Source: Saccharicrinis sp050296935
GTDB taxonomy: Bacteria > Bacteroidota > Bacteroidia > Bacteroidales > Marinilabiliaceae
Direction: 5' to 3'
DNA length: 64,000 bases
Assembly (NCBI GenBank): GCA_050296935.1
Contig: JBNKRV010000203.1
Coordinates: 1-64,000 of the forward strand
Positions 1-7,570 of this stretch are shown piece by piece (position 1 is the first letter of the stretch; each line of letters starts with the position of its first letter). Made by a program: the position numbers and the translations under genes. Below the pieces are notes generated by a model, which saw nothing but the letters and a program-made list of their open reading frames with translations, searched no databases and was not told where the DNA came from.

Positions 1-10
1 ATGAGAGTTT

Positions 11-104
11 CCGCTTATAAACAGCGATCTTCTTCCTGAAAATTATTCAAAATAGCCCGCTATTCTTTCATAATTTTCAGTTGAATCTCACTATTTATAG
101 GCGG
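11..104. repeat. Nested inverted repeats forming a long imperfect hairpin
   Basis: Three nested inverted repeats share one centre. The outer arms are at 11-21 and 94-104 (one mismatch), the middle arms at 36-46 and 70-80 (perfect, 11 bp), and the inner arms at 51-56 and 59-64 (AATAGC/GCTATT). They lie just after the stop of the NifK-like gene in its direction of transcription. There is no clear T-run, so a classical terminator is uncertain; a MITE-like or REP-like element is equally possible. Apart from this I see no gene in 1-152. Confidence 0.55.
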
Positions 105-152
105 TCTGAATCCAAAATTTTATGTCGAACTCAGGTTAATAAGCTAATTCCC

Positions 153-1511
153 TTACTTACAAAAATACTTTAATCCATTAATAACCTGCTCTATCAAGTA
201 GAGAGCACCTTGTGATCCCATAGTGGCTTTAGGGATAACATCGGTATAGCCCAAAGAAGGCAAAGAAATTTCTACACCAGTAAAGGTTTTATGCTGAACC
301 TTTTCCTGAGCAATGGTGTTGCCATCGGCAAATAACATATGATACTCGCTGTTAGTAATGTTTCCAAGAACATTGTCAAAACCTTTACTAATCAATGATT
401 CTTTTAAATGCAATACACTTTGTGCATTTAGATTATTGGTTAATTCAATAGCAGCAGGTACCATTCCAAGGTATGGAGTTAAAAATTGAAATAGTCCTGA
501 GGCTTCTGTAATATCAGCCTTTATGGCGTATGAGCTTCCCTTGGGAAAGCCGCTTAATGAATTAAGAGATTGTAAATACCGGAAACTGATAGCTCTTGCC
601 TTGTTGATATCCTGAATGGCAGGTTCCGGTGAAATATTGAGTTCTGTGCAAATGGTTTCTATCCAATATTGGGTTGCATCAAAGCCAATTGGTACGGGAA
701 GTTCAAGGGTGGGGGTGTCGAAATTATTCTGATACCATGACTTGATCTCACTACCGTATTCAGAAGCCACCAAAACTTGTAAACGGGCCGATGAACTATC
801 TTTAAGTTGTTGTGTATCACAGCCGGCCATTAATGTGCACCCAACCTCGACACCTACAAGGTTTAATAAACGTTTTAGTTCATTGAGGTTACCCTCGTAA
901 TGTTTCTGATAAATTGAAAAGCCAACCAGGTTAATTGTATTCTGTTTTACTGGTTTGGTTTCAATATTTAAGTTTTCCAATAAGGCGATACTAGCATTTT
1001 GAAAACCAACGTTATAGGGTTCAGAAAAACCAGTATTCTCAATGCAGACAAAAGGAATATTCTTTGTTAATGATTTTTTGATGATTCCATTAAGGTTATC
1101 GCCAATAAGTGCAGTACCCGGGGAGTTTATAACTGCAACAAATCCGTGACTATCATTAACAACTTTTTCTATAGCCTTTTTAAGCTTTTCCTCTGAACCA
1201 TAAACAAAATCATTACCATCAATATAAGTACAGGGAATTCTGTTTTGACGAAAATAGAACTCTTCACCAATTTGTGCAGGATTATAAGAAGTTCCTCTGC
1301 AAAACTGACTGTTTGAAACAGAGGCATGATAAAATTTACATCCGGTAGGTCCGTTTAAGATAACAACACCGTTTCTTACGCCATCAAGTGCCCATATAGC
1401 TCCGGAAAAGGCATCGGCATTGATATGGGGGAAGGAGTTGGTTAAAAGCCCTGAGTTTGAAGTTGGTTGTTGTAATGTATTAATCTTTTTTTTGTATTTA
1501 TTTGTCTGCAT
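153..1511 (-). CDS. Nitrogenase component 1-like protein (NifK/NifN/BchB-type partner)
   Basis: A 452-residue protein with the layout of nitrogenase-like component 1 subunits, last gene of the riboswitch-led btuB group. The motif GPTGCKFYH holds Cys58, matching the first cluster-ligating Cys of the family, and Cys71 follows in QFCRGT. The third usual Cys position, STCP.GLIGDD in NifD, reads INSPGTALIGDN here, so Cys is replaced. That suggests a bridging or incomplete Fe-S site completed by the partner subunit, as in dark-operative protochlorophyllide reductase (family knowledge). It starts 41 bp after the fused NifH-NifD-like gene and is probably co-translated with it. True nitrogen fixation is unlikely because no other nif genes are present and the neighbours are tetrapyrrole genes. 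The substrate is unknown; reduction of a corrinoid or other tetrapyrrole ring is inferred from context. Confidence 0.75.
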   Translation of the reverse strand: MQTNKYKKKINTLQQPTSNSGLLTNSFPHINADAFSGAIWALDGVRNGVVILNGPTGCKFYHASVSNSQFCRGTSYNPAQIGEEFYFRQNRIPCTYIDGNDFVYGSEEKLKKAIEKVVNDSHGFVAVINSPGTALIGDNLNGIIKKSLTKNIPFVCIENTGFSEPYNVGFQNASIALLENLNIETKPVKQNTINLVGFSIYQKHYEGNLNELKRLLNLVGVEVGCTLMAGCDTQQLKDSSSARLQVLVASEYGSEIKSWYQNNFDTPTLELPVPIGFDATQYWIETICTELNISPEPAIQDINKARAISFRYLQSLNSLSGFPKGSSYAIKADITEASGLFQFLTPYLGMVPAAIELTNNLNAQSVLHLKESLISKGFDNVLGNITNSEYHMLFADGNTIAQEKVQHKTFTGVEISLPSLGYTDVIPKATMGSQGALYLIEQVINGLKYFCK

Positions 1512-1552
1512 GTTTCCTGTTTAAAATATTCAACATCAATTATTTAGAATCC

Positions 1553-3754
1553 CTATGCTTCAAAAAACTCCTTAAAATACTTTTCATCTGCTTTCCACCC
1601 TTCGTGAAGTGTTTTATCGAAGATGGTTGCCCATCGCTCAGCAATGTCTAAAGCCCCAAACATTCCGTTATCAGGGCTGTATGGAATCGTATCTGTAAAA
1701 AACTCATTTCCGAATTCACTGGCATTATAATTCGATAAAAGGATGTCTGGTTTTAGCCTTCGGATTTCATCTTCTTTACCCACCATCTCGTAATTCATTT
1801 CAATGGGTATATCACTTGAATACCGGCTTATAAAACCATCCTCCTGGCAAGAGTTCATGATGCATAATTTGATTAAATTTATTTCCAGATGCTTAACCAG
1901 CTCCAGCAGCCAATCGATGTTTCGGTTGTAAATAATGATGACCAGCCTTTTGTTCTTTAACCGGTTTTTCAGATGTTCTACCTTTTCAAAATAAATGTTG
2001 TTTTCTACGTTAAGGATATCAGAAGTTAACTTTTCGTTCAGTTTAAAATGCCTGCTTAATTTTTGAATAAAAGCATTCGTCTCAAAATGTCCTACAGGAA
2101 AATGCTCGTCGAAAAAAGGCATATCGAGTTCTTTTTCGAGATAGTTTTGCAGCATTCGTCCCTTATAATCGTTAAATGCCTGAATGTTAAGAGAAGCTTT
2201 TTTAAAGTTTTGGATATTTTTTAATGGCGTGTCTACCAAAAAGCGGCAGTTCACCTTAATGCCCAATCTTATAAGTAAAGATTCAATGGCTTCAAAATTG
2301 TTTGCTGAGTTTTTATAAAACGATTTTTCGCCTATAATATTAACCGTTCTGTCTTCGGGGGTTATCGTTTTATTAATTAGTGATGATGAAATTTCAACAT
2401 TAGCCATCATAACACCCTGCATATAATCACCGGCAATATCTCCATCTGTTTCTATCGGGATTACCGGTATATCTCCCGTTTCTTTTAAACTGCTGAGTTC
2501 ATCTCCAATAATGCCGGATGTGCAGGTACTTACAATAAAAATTGCCGTAGGTCTCTTTTTTTTACATTCCGCAATTTTATCCCGTAATAAATCAATGCCA
2601 CCAAAAACCATTATATTTTCATCCTTGTCGGTACTGATTAATTGAGGTTGTATTTGGTTCGGAAATAAAGTACCCCTCTCGTTTAAGGCTCTGCGTCCTG
2701 CAGAAGTAATGGCATTGTACGCCATGTGAGCACAGGAACGTGGGCCATGCGAAATAACGATAGCATCATTAACCTGACTGCAGACCATAACCGCACCGCA
2801 ATAAGCACAACCATGTAAAGGTTCGCGATAGAGCATATTTTTTGAAACGATGCGGTTGAGTTTTTTTAATGCTAAAAGAGGAGTTTTTGCGTCGACAACT
2901 TGCTCTGGAACTGCATTTTGATTTATAATGGTATGTGTATTCATTACCGTAGTACCCAACACTACTTTTTCCAGTTCAGATTCGCTTAATGGTTTGGCTT
3001 CGTATAATGTAGGATTATTGGCAATATGGGAAGCCATATTTTTCAGTTCCATGGCAATATCAGACTCCGGGAAACATTCGATAAGTGTTTTTCCTGCTTT
3101 TTCTGCCTGAGCAAACAAATCGCTTCGGGGAATGGTTAAAAGAACAGGTAGACCTACAGCCTTGCAAAAACTATTTACTCGTTCCTCTTCGCCTTCGATG
3201 TTACGTTTGTTAAAAATTATTCCTCCAATACGGTGTTTCGATTGATTGAAATGTGTAACTCCGCGCAAGATATTGTTGGCAGAATAGATGGACATAAACT
3301 CTCCTGATGTGACAATATACACCGCATCAGCGTATTCGTTTCGGATAGGTACAGCAAAACCACCACAAACTACATCTCCAAGTACATCGTACAAAATAAG
3401 ATCGTAGTTTTTTTCACGTATGCCCAGATCCTCCAGCAGGTTAAAGGTGCTTAAGATACCCCTGCCGGCACAACCAACGCCCGGTTCAGGGCCACCGGCC
3501 TCTACACAATCCACGTTATTGTATCCTGTATTTAATACATCATCTAGTTTGTATTTATCAGGACTAACTTTACGCAGGTATTCAAGAACGGTAAGGGGAG
3601 ATTTACCATTTAACAACTGACGCGTTGAGTCATGCTTGGGATCGCATCCTACCTGTAATACTTTATGATTTTCTGCTGCTATTGCCGCAGATACATTGGC
3701 AGAGATGGTTGATTTCCCAATTCCACCTTTACCGTATATTGCTATTTGTTTCAT
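1553..3754 (-). CDS. Fusion of NifH-type iron protein and NifD/BchN-type catalytic subunit
   Basis: This 733-residue protein joins two normally separate nitrogenase-family components. Residues 1 to about 265 form a full NifH/BchL/CfbC-like iron protein: P-loop at residues 8-16 (GKGGIGKST), Cys95 in GVGCAGRGI and Cys130 in DVVCGGFAVP, the two ligands of the subunit-bridging [4Fe-4S] cluster. After a linker (about 265-310), the rest resembles NifD/NifE/BchN, with GCAYCGA (Cys316, Cys319), Cys325, HGPRSCAH (Cys341) and STCTSGIIGDE (Cys411). All usual ligand positions are present, so both halves look active. The NifK-like gene follows 41 bp downstream, giving an expected complex of fusion plus partner. 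A hairpin terminator (3837-3861) separates it from the upstream TonB receptor gene, so expression may be partly independent of the riboswitch. I know of no characterised enzyme with this fusion. The chemistry is inferred as reductase action on a tetrapyrrole. Confidence 0.85.
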   Translation of the reverse strand: MKQIAIYGKGGIGKSTISANVSAAIAAENHKVLQVGCDPKHDSTRQLLNGKSPLTVLEYLRKVSPDKYKLDDVLNTGYNNVDCVEAGGPEPGVGCAGRGILSTFNLLEDLGIREKNYDLILYDVLGDVVCGGFAVPIRNEYADAVYIVTSGEFMSIYSANNILRGVTHFNQSKHRIGGIIFNKRNIEGEEERVNSFCKAVGLPVLLTIPRSDLFAQAEKAGKTLIECFPESDIAMELKNMASHIANNPTLYEAKPLSESELEKVVLGTTVMNTHTIINQNAVPEQVVDAKTPLLALKKLNRIVSKNMLYREPLHGCAYCGAVMVCSQVNDAIVISHGPRSCAHMAYNAITSAGRRALNERGTLFPNQIQPQLISTDKDENIMVFGGIDLLRDKIAECKKKRPTAIFIVSTCTSGIIGDELSSLKETGDIPVIPIETDGDIAGDYMQGVMMANVEISSSLINKTITPEDRTVNIIGEKSFYKNSANNFEAIESLLIRLGIKVNCRFLVDTPLKNIQNFKKASLNIQAFNDYKGRMLQNYLEKELDMPFFDEHFPVGHFETNAFIQKLSRHFKLNEKLTSDILNVENNIYFEKVEHLKNRLKNKRLVIIIYNRNIDWLLELVKHLEINLIKLCIMNSCQEDGFISRYSSDIPIEMNYEMVGKEDEIRRLKPDILLSNYNASEFGNEFFTDTIPYSPDNGMFGALDIAERWATIFDKTLHEGWKADEKYFKEFFEA

Positions 3755-3832
3755 GTCTGTTTAAGTTGGATATTATTTGCGGGTACTTTATTTATTTGCA
3801 TAACCATATAAAAATCAAATTCCTTATACCAT

Positions 3833-3861
3833 AAAAGGGGCTTGAAGTTTATTCAAGCCCC
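3833..3861 (-). terminator. Hairpin terminator between btuB-like and nitrogenase-like genes
   Basis: A perfect 10-bp inverted repeat, GGGGCTTGAA and TTCAAGCCCC, lies at 3837-3846 and 3852-3861 around a 5-base loop. Read on the minus strand it is followed by TTTTAT. It sits 24 bp after the TonB receptor stop codon and before the nitrogenase-like fusion start, so it probably attenuates read-through rather than fully ending the operon. Confidence 0.75.
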
Positions 3862-3884
3862 GCTAAAAAATCTTTTAAATCAGA

Positions 3885-5984
3885 TTAAAACCTGAACATA
3901 CCTTTAATCCGGAAGTTTCTTCCCGGCATATGGTAACCGTCTTTTTCGGTATAGTTTTCATCAAAAATATTTGCTAAATCAGCGCCAATACCAAATGATT
4001 TATTTAGGTTATAAAACACGCCTGCATTAAAAACCAGGTGTTTCGGATGCTCAAGAACACTTGGTTCTACACCGGTATCTTCATCAACCAACTCAGGTCT
4101 TGTGTTTGGATAATACCTGAACCAGTTGTCTTCGAATCTGCTTCCTATAACACGTCCGTTTAATTTAGCTGAAAATTTATTAGAAGTATATCTTAATCCG
4201 AAGTTACCTGATGTTTTACGAATGTATCTTAGGTCAGCTTCTTCATCACTTGAATCATCTTTTCTAGTGTAATTAAGCATAAAAGTAAAATTGGCATATG
4301 CTTTTAACGAAAACGCATAATCATGCAAAGAACCAAAATCGTATGCTACGTTCATTTCCAAACCACTCATATGAGCTTCATCAGCGTTGGCAAAAGTTTG
4401 TGCTCCTGCTACTTTTTCTGATGCAATAGTAGCAATAAAGTCACTAAAATCGGTATGGAAATAGGTGAGGTCAAAATCAATACCTAATTTATAATTATTT
4501 ATTCCTGCTCCAATATCAAAAGTTTTTGAACGTTCAGGATCCAGTTCCGGATTGCCTATGTAGGAGTAGTAACCTTCATATCTACCTGCTTTCTGAAAAG
4601 CAGTTGGGGCTAAAAATGCAGTACCGTAGCTGGCATGCCAGTTAATTCCGTGTACTAAATTGTTTTTTACCCCGATATTCGGATTAAAAACGTTGTGTGA
4701 TTCAGAGGCTTTTTCAAAATCCAGATGTTCCGTTTTGTTCAGTTCAAACTTAATATGGTCGAAACGGCCGCCAGTTGAAACAATAAGTTTATCATCGAAA
4801 AATTTAAAATTTCCTTGCGCCAAAACTCCTGTTGCAATATTAGCGTAGTTTGGGTTGTAAGGCGATGTTTCCGTTGAACTGTCAGACCATCTTTCAGTAT
4901 CGTTTTTTTTGCTGTTGTTATCAACTCCTACCACTATATTATGGTTGCCCAATTTAAGTCGGTCCTGTAACTGGAAACCATAGGTTGTTAGTGTTGCGTT
5001 ACTCGATATATATGCGTTATCCGAAGTAGAGCTGTAGTACTCAGTTAAGTCTTTATGGTAAAATGGTGCAAATCGAATATGATGAATACCTGTTGTTCCT
5101 TGTAATTCCAATCTGGTATTTGTTCGGGTGATATCCTTTTTATCCGCTGAATAATTGCCCCATATGTCTCCCGGTGACATTATTTCATTACCATCATAGA
5201 TTCCAAATCCGGCATCGATTTTCCAGTTTTCGTTAAAATCATAACCTAAGCGCAAATTTCCGCCATATTGCTCGTAAGTCGTATTTTCGTAGGAGACTCC
5301 CTTTGATTCGTCAGTTAGGATATTTTTTTCCTGTTCAGATAAACGAAGTAGATTATCTGAACCTGTTTTATAGTCGTCTGTCTGAGCTTCGGTATATAAA
5401 CTTACATCGAAGTTAAATCCGTTTTTTATACTACCTCCGGCATTTGCATTGATATTATAATAATTATAACTTCCGTATGATACACCTGCATTTCCGGTTA
5501 TATCTCCTACAGATCGGGGTGTTACAATATTGATAACTCCACCCATTGCTCCGGAACCGTATAATGACGAAAACGGACCTTTCATGATTTCTACTTGTTG
5601 TACATTAGATAAACTAAGCGTAGAGAAATTGTTAGTTCCTGCCGGAAGCCCGTTAATAAGTAAGGCATTGTATTTATTAGTAGTACCCGGACTGAAACCT
5701 CGCATACCTATAGAACTCATTTTTCCCGGATATTGAATAATGTCAACTCCGGAATTTAGTTTTAAAAGCTCTCCAATATCTGTAGCCGGACCTTTGTTTA
5801 CTTCATTTATTTTAACTACCTCAATTTTGTTAGGTAAATCTTTTAGTTTGGCATTGGTTCTTGAACCGTTAACTACCACTTCACCAATATCGTATTGTTT
5901 AATATTGGTTGTGTCCTGACTTACCTGAGCCACAGTGCTTAAGCAGAATAAAGCTGCAGCGATAAACGTTAATCTTTTTTTCAT
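3885..5984 (-). CDS. btuB: TonB-dependent outer-membrane receptor, BtuB-like
   Basis: A 699-residue outer-membrane receptor. Residues 1-20 are a signal peptide (MKKRLTFIAAALFCLSTVAQ). The plug domain follows (about residues 30-150; DIGEVVVNGSR, then MRGFSPG and GSGAMGGVINIVTP), and then a 22-strand type barrel ending in a terminal aromatic residue (MFRF). The gene lies directly downstream of a cobalamin riboswitch, so the likely ligand is a cobamide, cobinamide or a related tetrapyrrole, moved to the periplasm with TonB energy and handed to the BtuFCD system encoded about 10 kb upstream in the same direction. The gene symbol rests on regulation and context, not on a ligand-specific motif. Haem or another metal tetrapyrrole is an alternative ligand. 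Confidence 0.85.
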   Translation of the reverse strand: MKKRLTFIAAALFCLSTVAQVSQDTTNIKQYDIGEVVVNGSRTNAKLKDLPNKIEVVKINEVNKGPATDIGELLKLNSGVDIIQYPGKMSSIGMRGFSPGTTNKYNALLINGLPAGTNNFSTLSLSNVQQVEIMKGPFSSLYGSGAMGGVINIVTPRSVGDITGNAGVSYGSYNYYNINANAGGSIKNGFNFDVSLYTEAQTDDYKTGSDNLLRLSEQEKNILTDESKGVSYENTTYEQYGGNLRLGYDFNENWKIDAGFGIYDGNEIMSPGDIWGNYSADKKDITRTNTRLELQGTTGIHHIRFAPFYHKDLTEYYSSTSDNAYISSNATLTTYGFQLQDRLKLGNHNIVVGVDNNSKKNDTERWSDSSTETSPYNPNYANIATGVLAQGNFKFFDDKLIVSTGGRFDHIKFELNKTEHLDFEKASESHNVFNPNIGVKNNLVHGINWHASYGTAFLAPTAFQKAGRYEGYYSYIGNPELDPERSKTFDIGAGINNYKLGIDFDLTYFHTDFSDFIATIASEKVAGAQTFANADEAHMSGLEMNVAYDFGSLHDYAFSLKAYANFTFMLNYTRKDDSSDEEADLRYIRKTSGNFGLRYTSNKFSAKLNGRVIGSRFEDNWFRYYPNTRPELVDEDTGVEPSVLEHPKHLVFNAGVFYNLNKSFGIGADLANIFDENYTEKDGYHMPGRNFRIKGMFRF

Positions 5985-6120
5985 TTTAATTGTTTGTAAT
6001 TGTTAAAACTATACTGTTTATCAATTGCAAACGGGCGTACTTTTTACAGTAAAGCTTTTCGCTTTATCACAAATCAATAGTGATAATTTTCGCTTTTTAC
6101 CCGAAAGCATTAGGTATCGT

Positions 6121-6273
6121 GCAGTAGGTTTTCCGGCTTGTCAGACAGTATGGTCGCCTTCCCATCAGAAATCAATCAACAGTGGCATAATGACAATACT
6201 TTAACCTGATATACGGCTGCGGGAACAGCTCCTGAATTTCTTTTCAGATTACAGGATTCCCTGTCTGCATACC
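6121..6273 (-). promoter_or_regulatory. Cobalamin riboswitch upstream of the btuB-like gene
   Basis: On the minus strand the order of conserved elements matches the AdoCbl riboswitch: GGGAATCC near the 5' end, then GAGCTGTTCCCGCAGC, GCCACTG, GATGGGAAGGC and the B12 box AAGCCGGAAAACCTACTGC, whose complement occupies about 6121-6139. The receptor start codon is about 137 bases downstream. A hairpin with arms TTATCAC (6064-6070) and GTGATAA (6080-6086) in between could be part of the expression platform. Binding of cobalamin should repress the receptor and perhaps the nitrogenase-like genes behind it. I find no clear TAnnTTTG promoter just upstream, so it may lie inside a longer transcript. Confidence 0.92.
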
Positions 6274-6292
6274 TTTGTTTTTATTGTTGTTT

Positions 6293-6335
6293 GATGTTGA
6301 ATGCAGGCTATGTATAACAGCTTGCATTCAATATC
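6293..6335 (-). terminator. Long hairpin after cbiZ
   Basis: Inverted repeat arms of 17 bases at 6293-6309 and 6319-6335 (core GAATGCA/TGCATTC) with two mismatches flank a 9-base loop. It lies between the cbiZ stop and the second riboswitch. No T-run follows on the minus strand, so it may be an RNA-stability hairpin or factor-dependent terminator that insulates the two riboswitch-led units. Confidence 0.5.
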
Positions 6336-6346
6336 AATGTTTTATG

Positions 6347-7486
6347 TTAGTTCTCTTTTTCAACCAATTCGGCCATGATTACAATAAGAGGACTAACCAT
6401 AGCTTCCCAAAACGGACGTGGTGCCAGATTGTGTTTGTCTTTACTATGTCCTTTCATTGGCTTAAGGCCACGTGCTTCACGTAAATCGCTTAAGTATTTA
6501 CCAGCAATATCGTGCACAGTCCTTTCATCCAATAATCCCCATTGTTGTTGGTCTATCAGGTGAATGATAGCAGCAAAAGGAGCTAATAATTTTTTGTCTG
6601 AATCAACCGCTAAAAATGCTTCGTCAAATTTTTGTTCAACCTTGGTACTTTCAGGAAACATATGACTGTGGTACATTTTTACCTTGTCGGATGTAATACC
6701 GTATCGCTTTGCCTGAAAGGAAATGCGGGATTGTCGTGTGGTGTTCATACCGGTTTCTTTGTCAAGGGCTTCTTTAACAGCTTCTTTAACAGCCGTTCCG
6801 ATGAGTTCACCCAAAACATTGTGTTTCCCGGCACTGCTAACATAAGTTTCAGATTCTAAATCGTTAATCATAATCACACTATCAGTTCCTGAACCTGTTG
6901 CTAAACCTGTTGAATAGCAACTGTTACCCATTAGTTCCTGTAAGGCAGCTGTTTTAGCTTCGGTTGCTGTCATCATTGCTCTGAACAAAGTACCTTCGGG
7001 CATATTTGCATTGATTGAAACAAACATGTTAATGGTTCCTGAAGTTTCTTTGTGAATCAAATGCTTCTTTTCAAGCTCATCATACCCCGCAGGGTCTCCG
7101 GCACGCCCTCCATTAACATCGATACCGGCAGTTACCATAGCCATTACTTTAAGTGGGCCATGTTCTTTGGTAATTGTAGCCATGTTTTCCATTAAAGCTG
7201 CAGTACCCATACCGGTAGTTAGGGTAGGGTCAAGCTCAAGCTCCCGGGCAATTACAGTGTAATGACCTTCCAGTGTATCGGCTTTCATTTTATGGCATCC
7301 TTCTTTTGGTTTGTTTTTGCCACAACTTTGGTTGTATGCAAATTTCAGGTCATTACGATAACCACCATTTAGAACTGAAGTACTGGCCACACCGCGCTTG
7401 CCATTAAAGCTCACTACAACAGCATCGTTGTATAAATAAGCTGTATCACCAAGGATAGTGTCAAATAGTTTGTTTCTATTTTCCAT
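6347..7486 (-). CDS. cbiZ: Adenosylcobinamide amidohydrolase, CbiZ family, with C-terminal extension
   Basis: This 379-residue protein belongs to the CbiZ family, which hydrolyses the aminopropanol amide of adenosylcobinamide to give adenosylcobyric acid and lets cells remodel imported corrinoids. CbiZ-typical stretches are visible: TSVLNGGY near residue 37, NQSCG, the acidic-glycine segment VTAGIDVNGGRAGDPA at about residues 118-133, and GTATDS-like ATGSGTDSVI near 205. Family members are usually about 220-250 residues, so the last 130 residues or so (from about 250) are an extension of unknown role. The gene is the last of the btuFCD-cobN-chlID operon, 84 bp after the ChlD-like gene. Its presence points to salvage and rebuilding of cobinamide or cobamides. 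Confidence 0.85.
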   Translation of the reverse strand: MENRNKLFDTILGDTAYLYNDAVVVSFNGKRGVASTSVLNGGYRNDLKFAYNQSCGKNKPKEGCHKMKADTLEGHYTVIARELELDPTLTTGMGTAALMENMATITKEHGPLKVMAMVTAGIDVNGGRAGDPAGYDELEKKHLIHKETSGTINMFVSINANMPEGTLFRAMMTATEAKTAALQELMGNSCYSTGLATGSGTDSVIMINDLESETYVSSAGKHNVLGELIGTAVKEAVKEALDKETGMNTTRQSRISFQAKRYGITSDKVKMYHSHMFPESTKVEQKFDEAFLAVDSDKKLLAPFAAIIHLIDQQQWGLLDERTVHDIAGKYLSDLREARGLKPMKGHSKDKHNLAPRPFWEAMVSPLIVIMAELVEKEN

Positions 7487-7570
7487 AATTATGTATTGTT
7501 ATTTGTTCTGTTTATTAAATCTGATATTGGGGGTTAGAAGTGATTTACACTTCCTGTTTCTATCTTCGTT

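Noticed and set aside
153..3754. Nitrogen fixation genes
   Set aside because: Only NifH/NifD/NifK-like parts are present. There is no nifB, nifE/N pair or other nif gene, and all neighbours are cobalamin genes. A nitrogenase-like tetrapyrrole reductase fits better.
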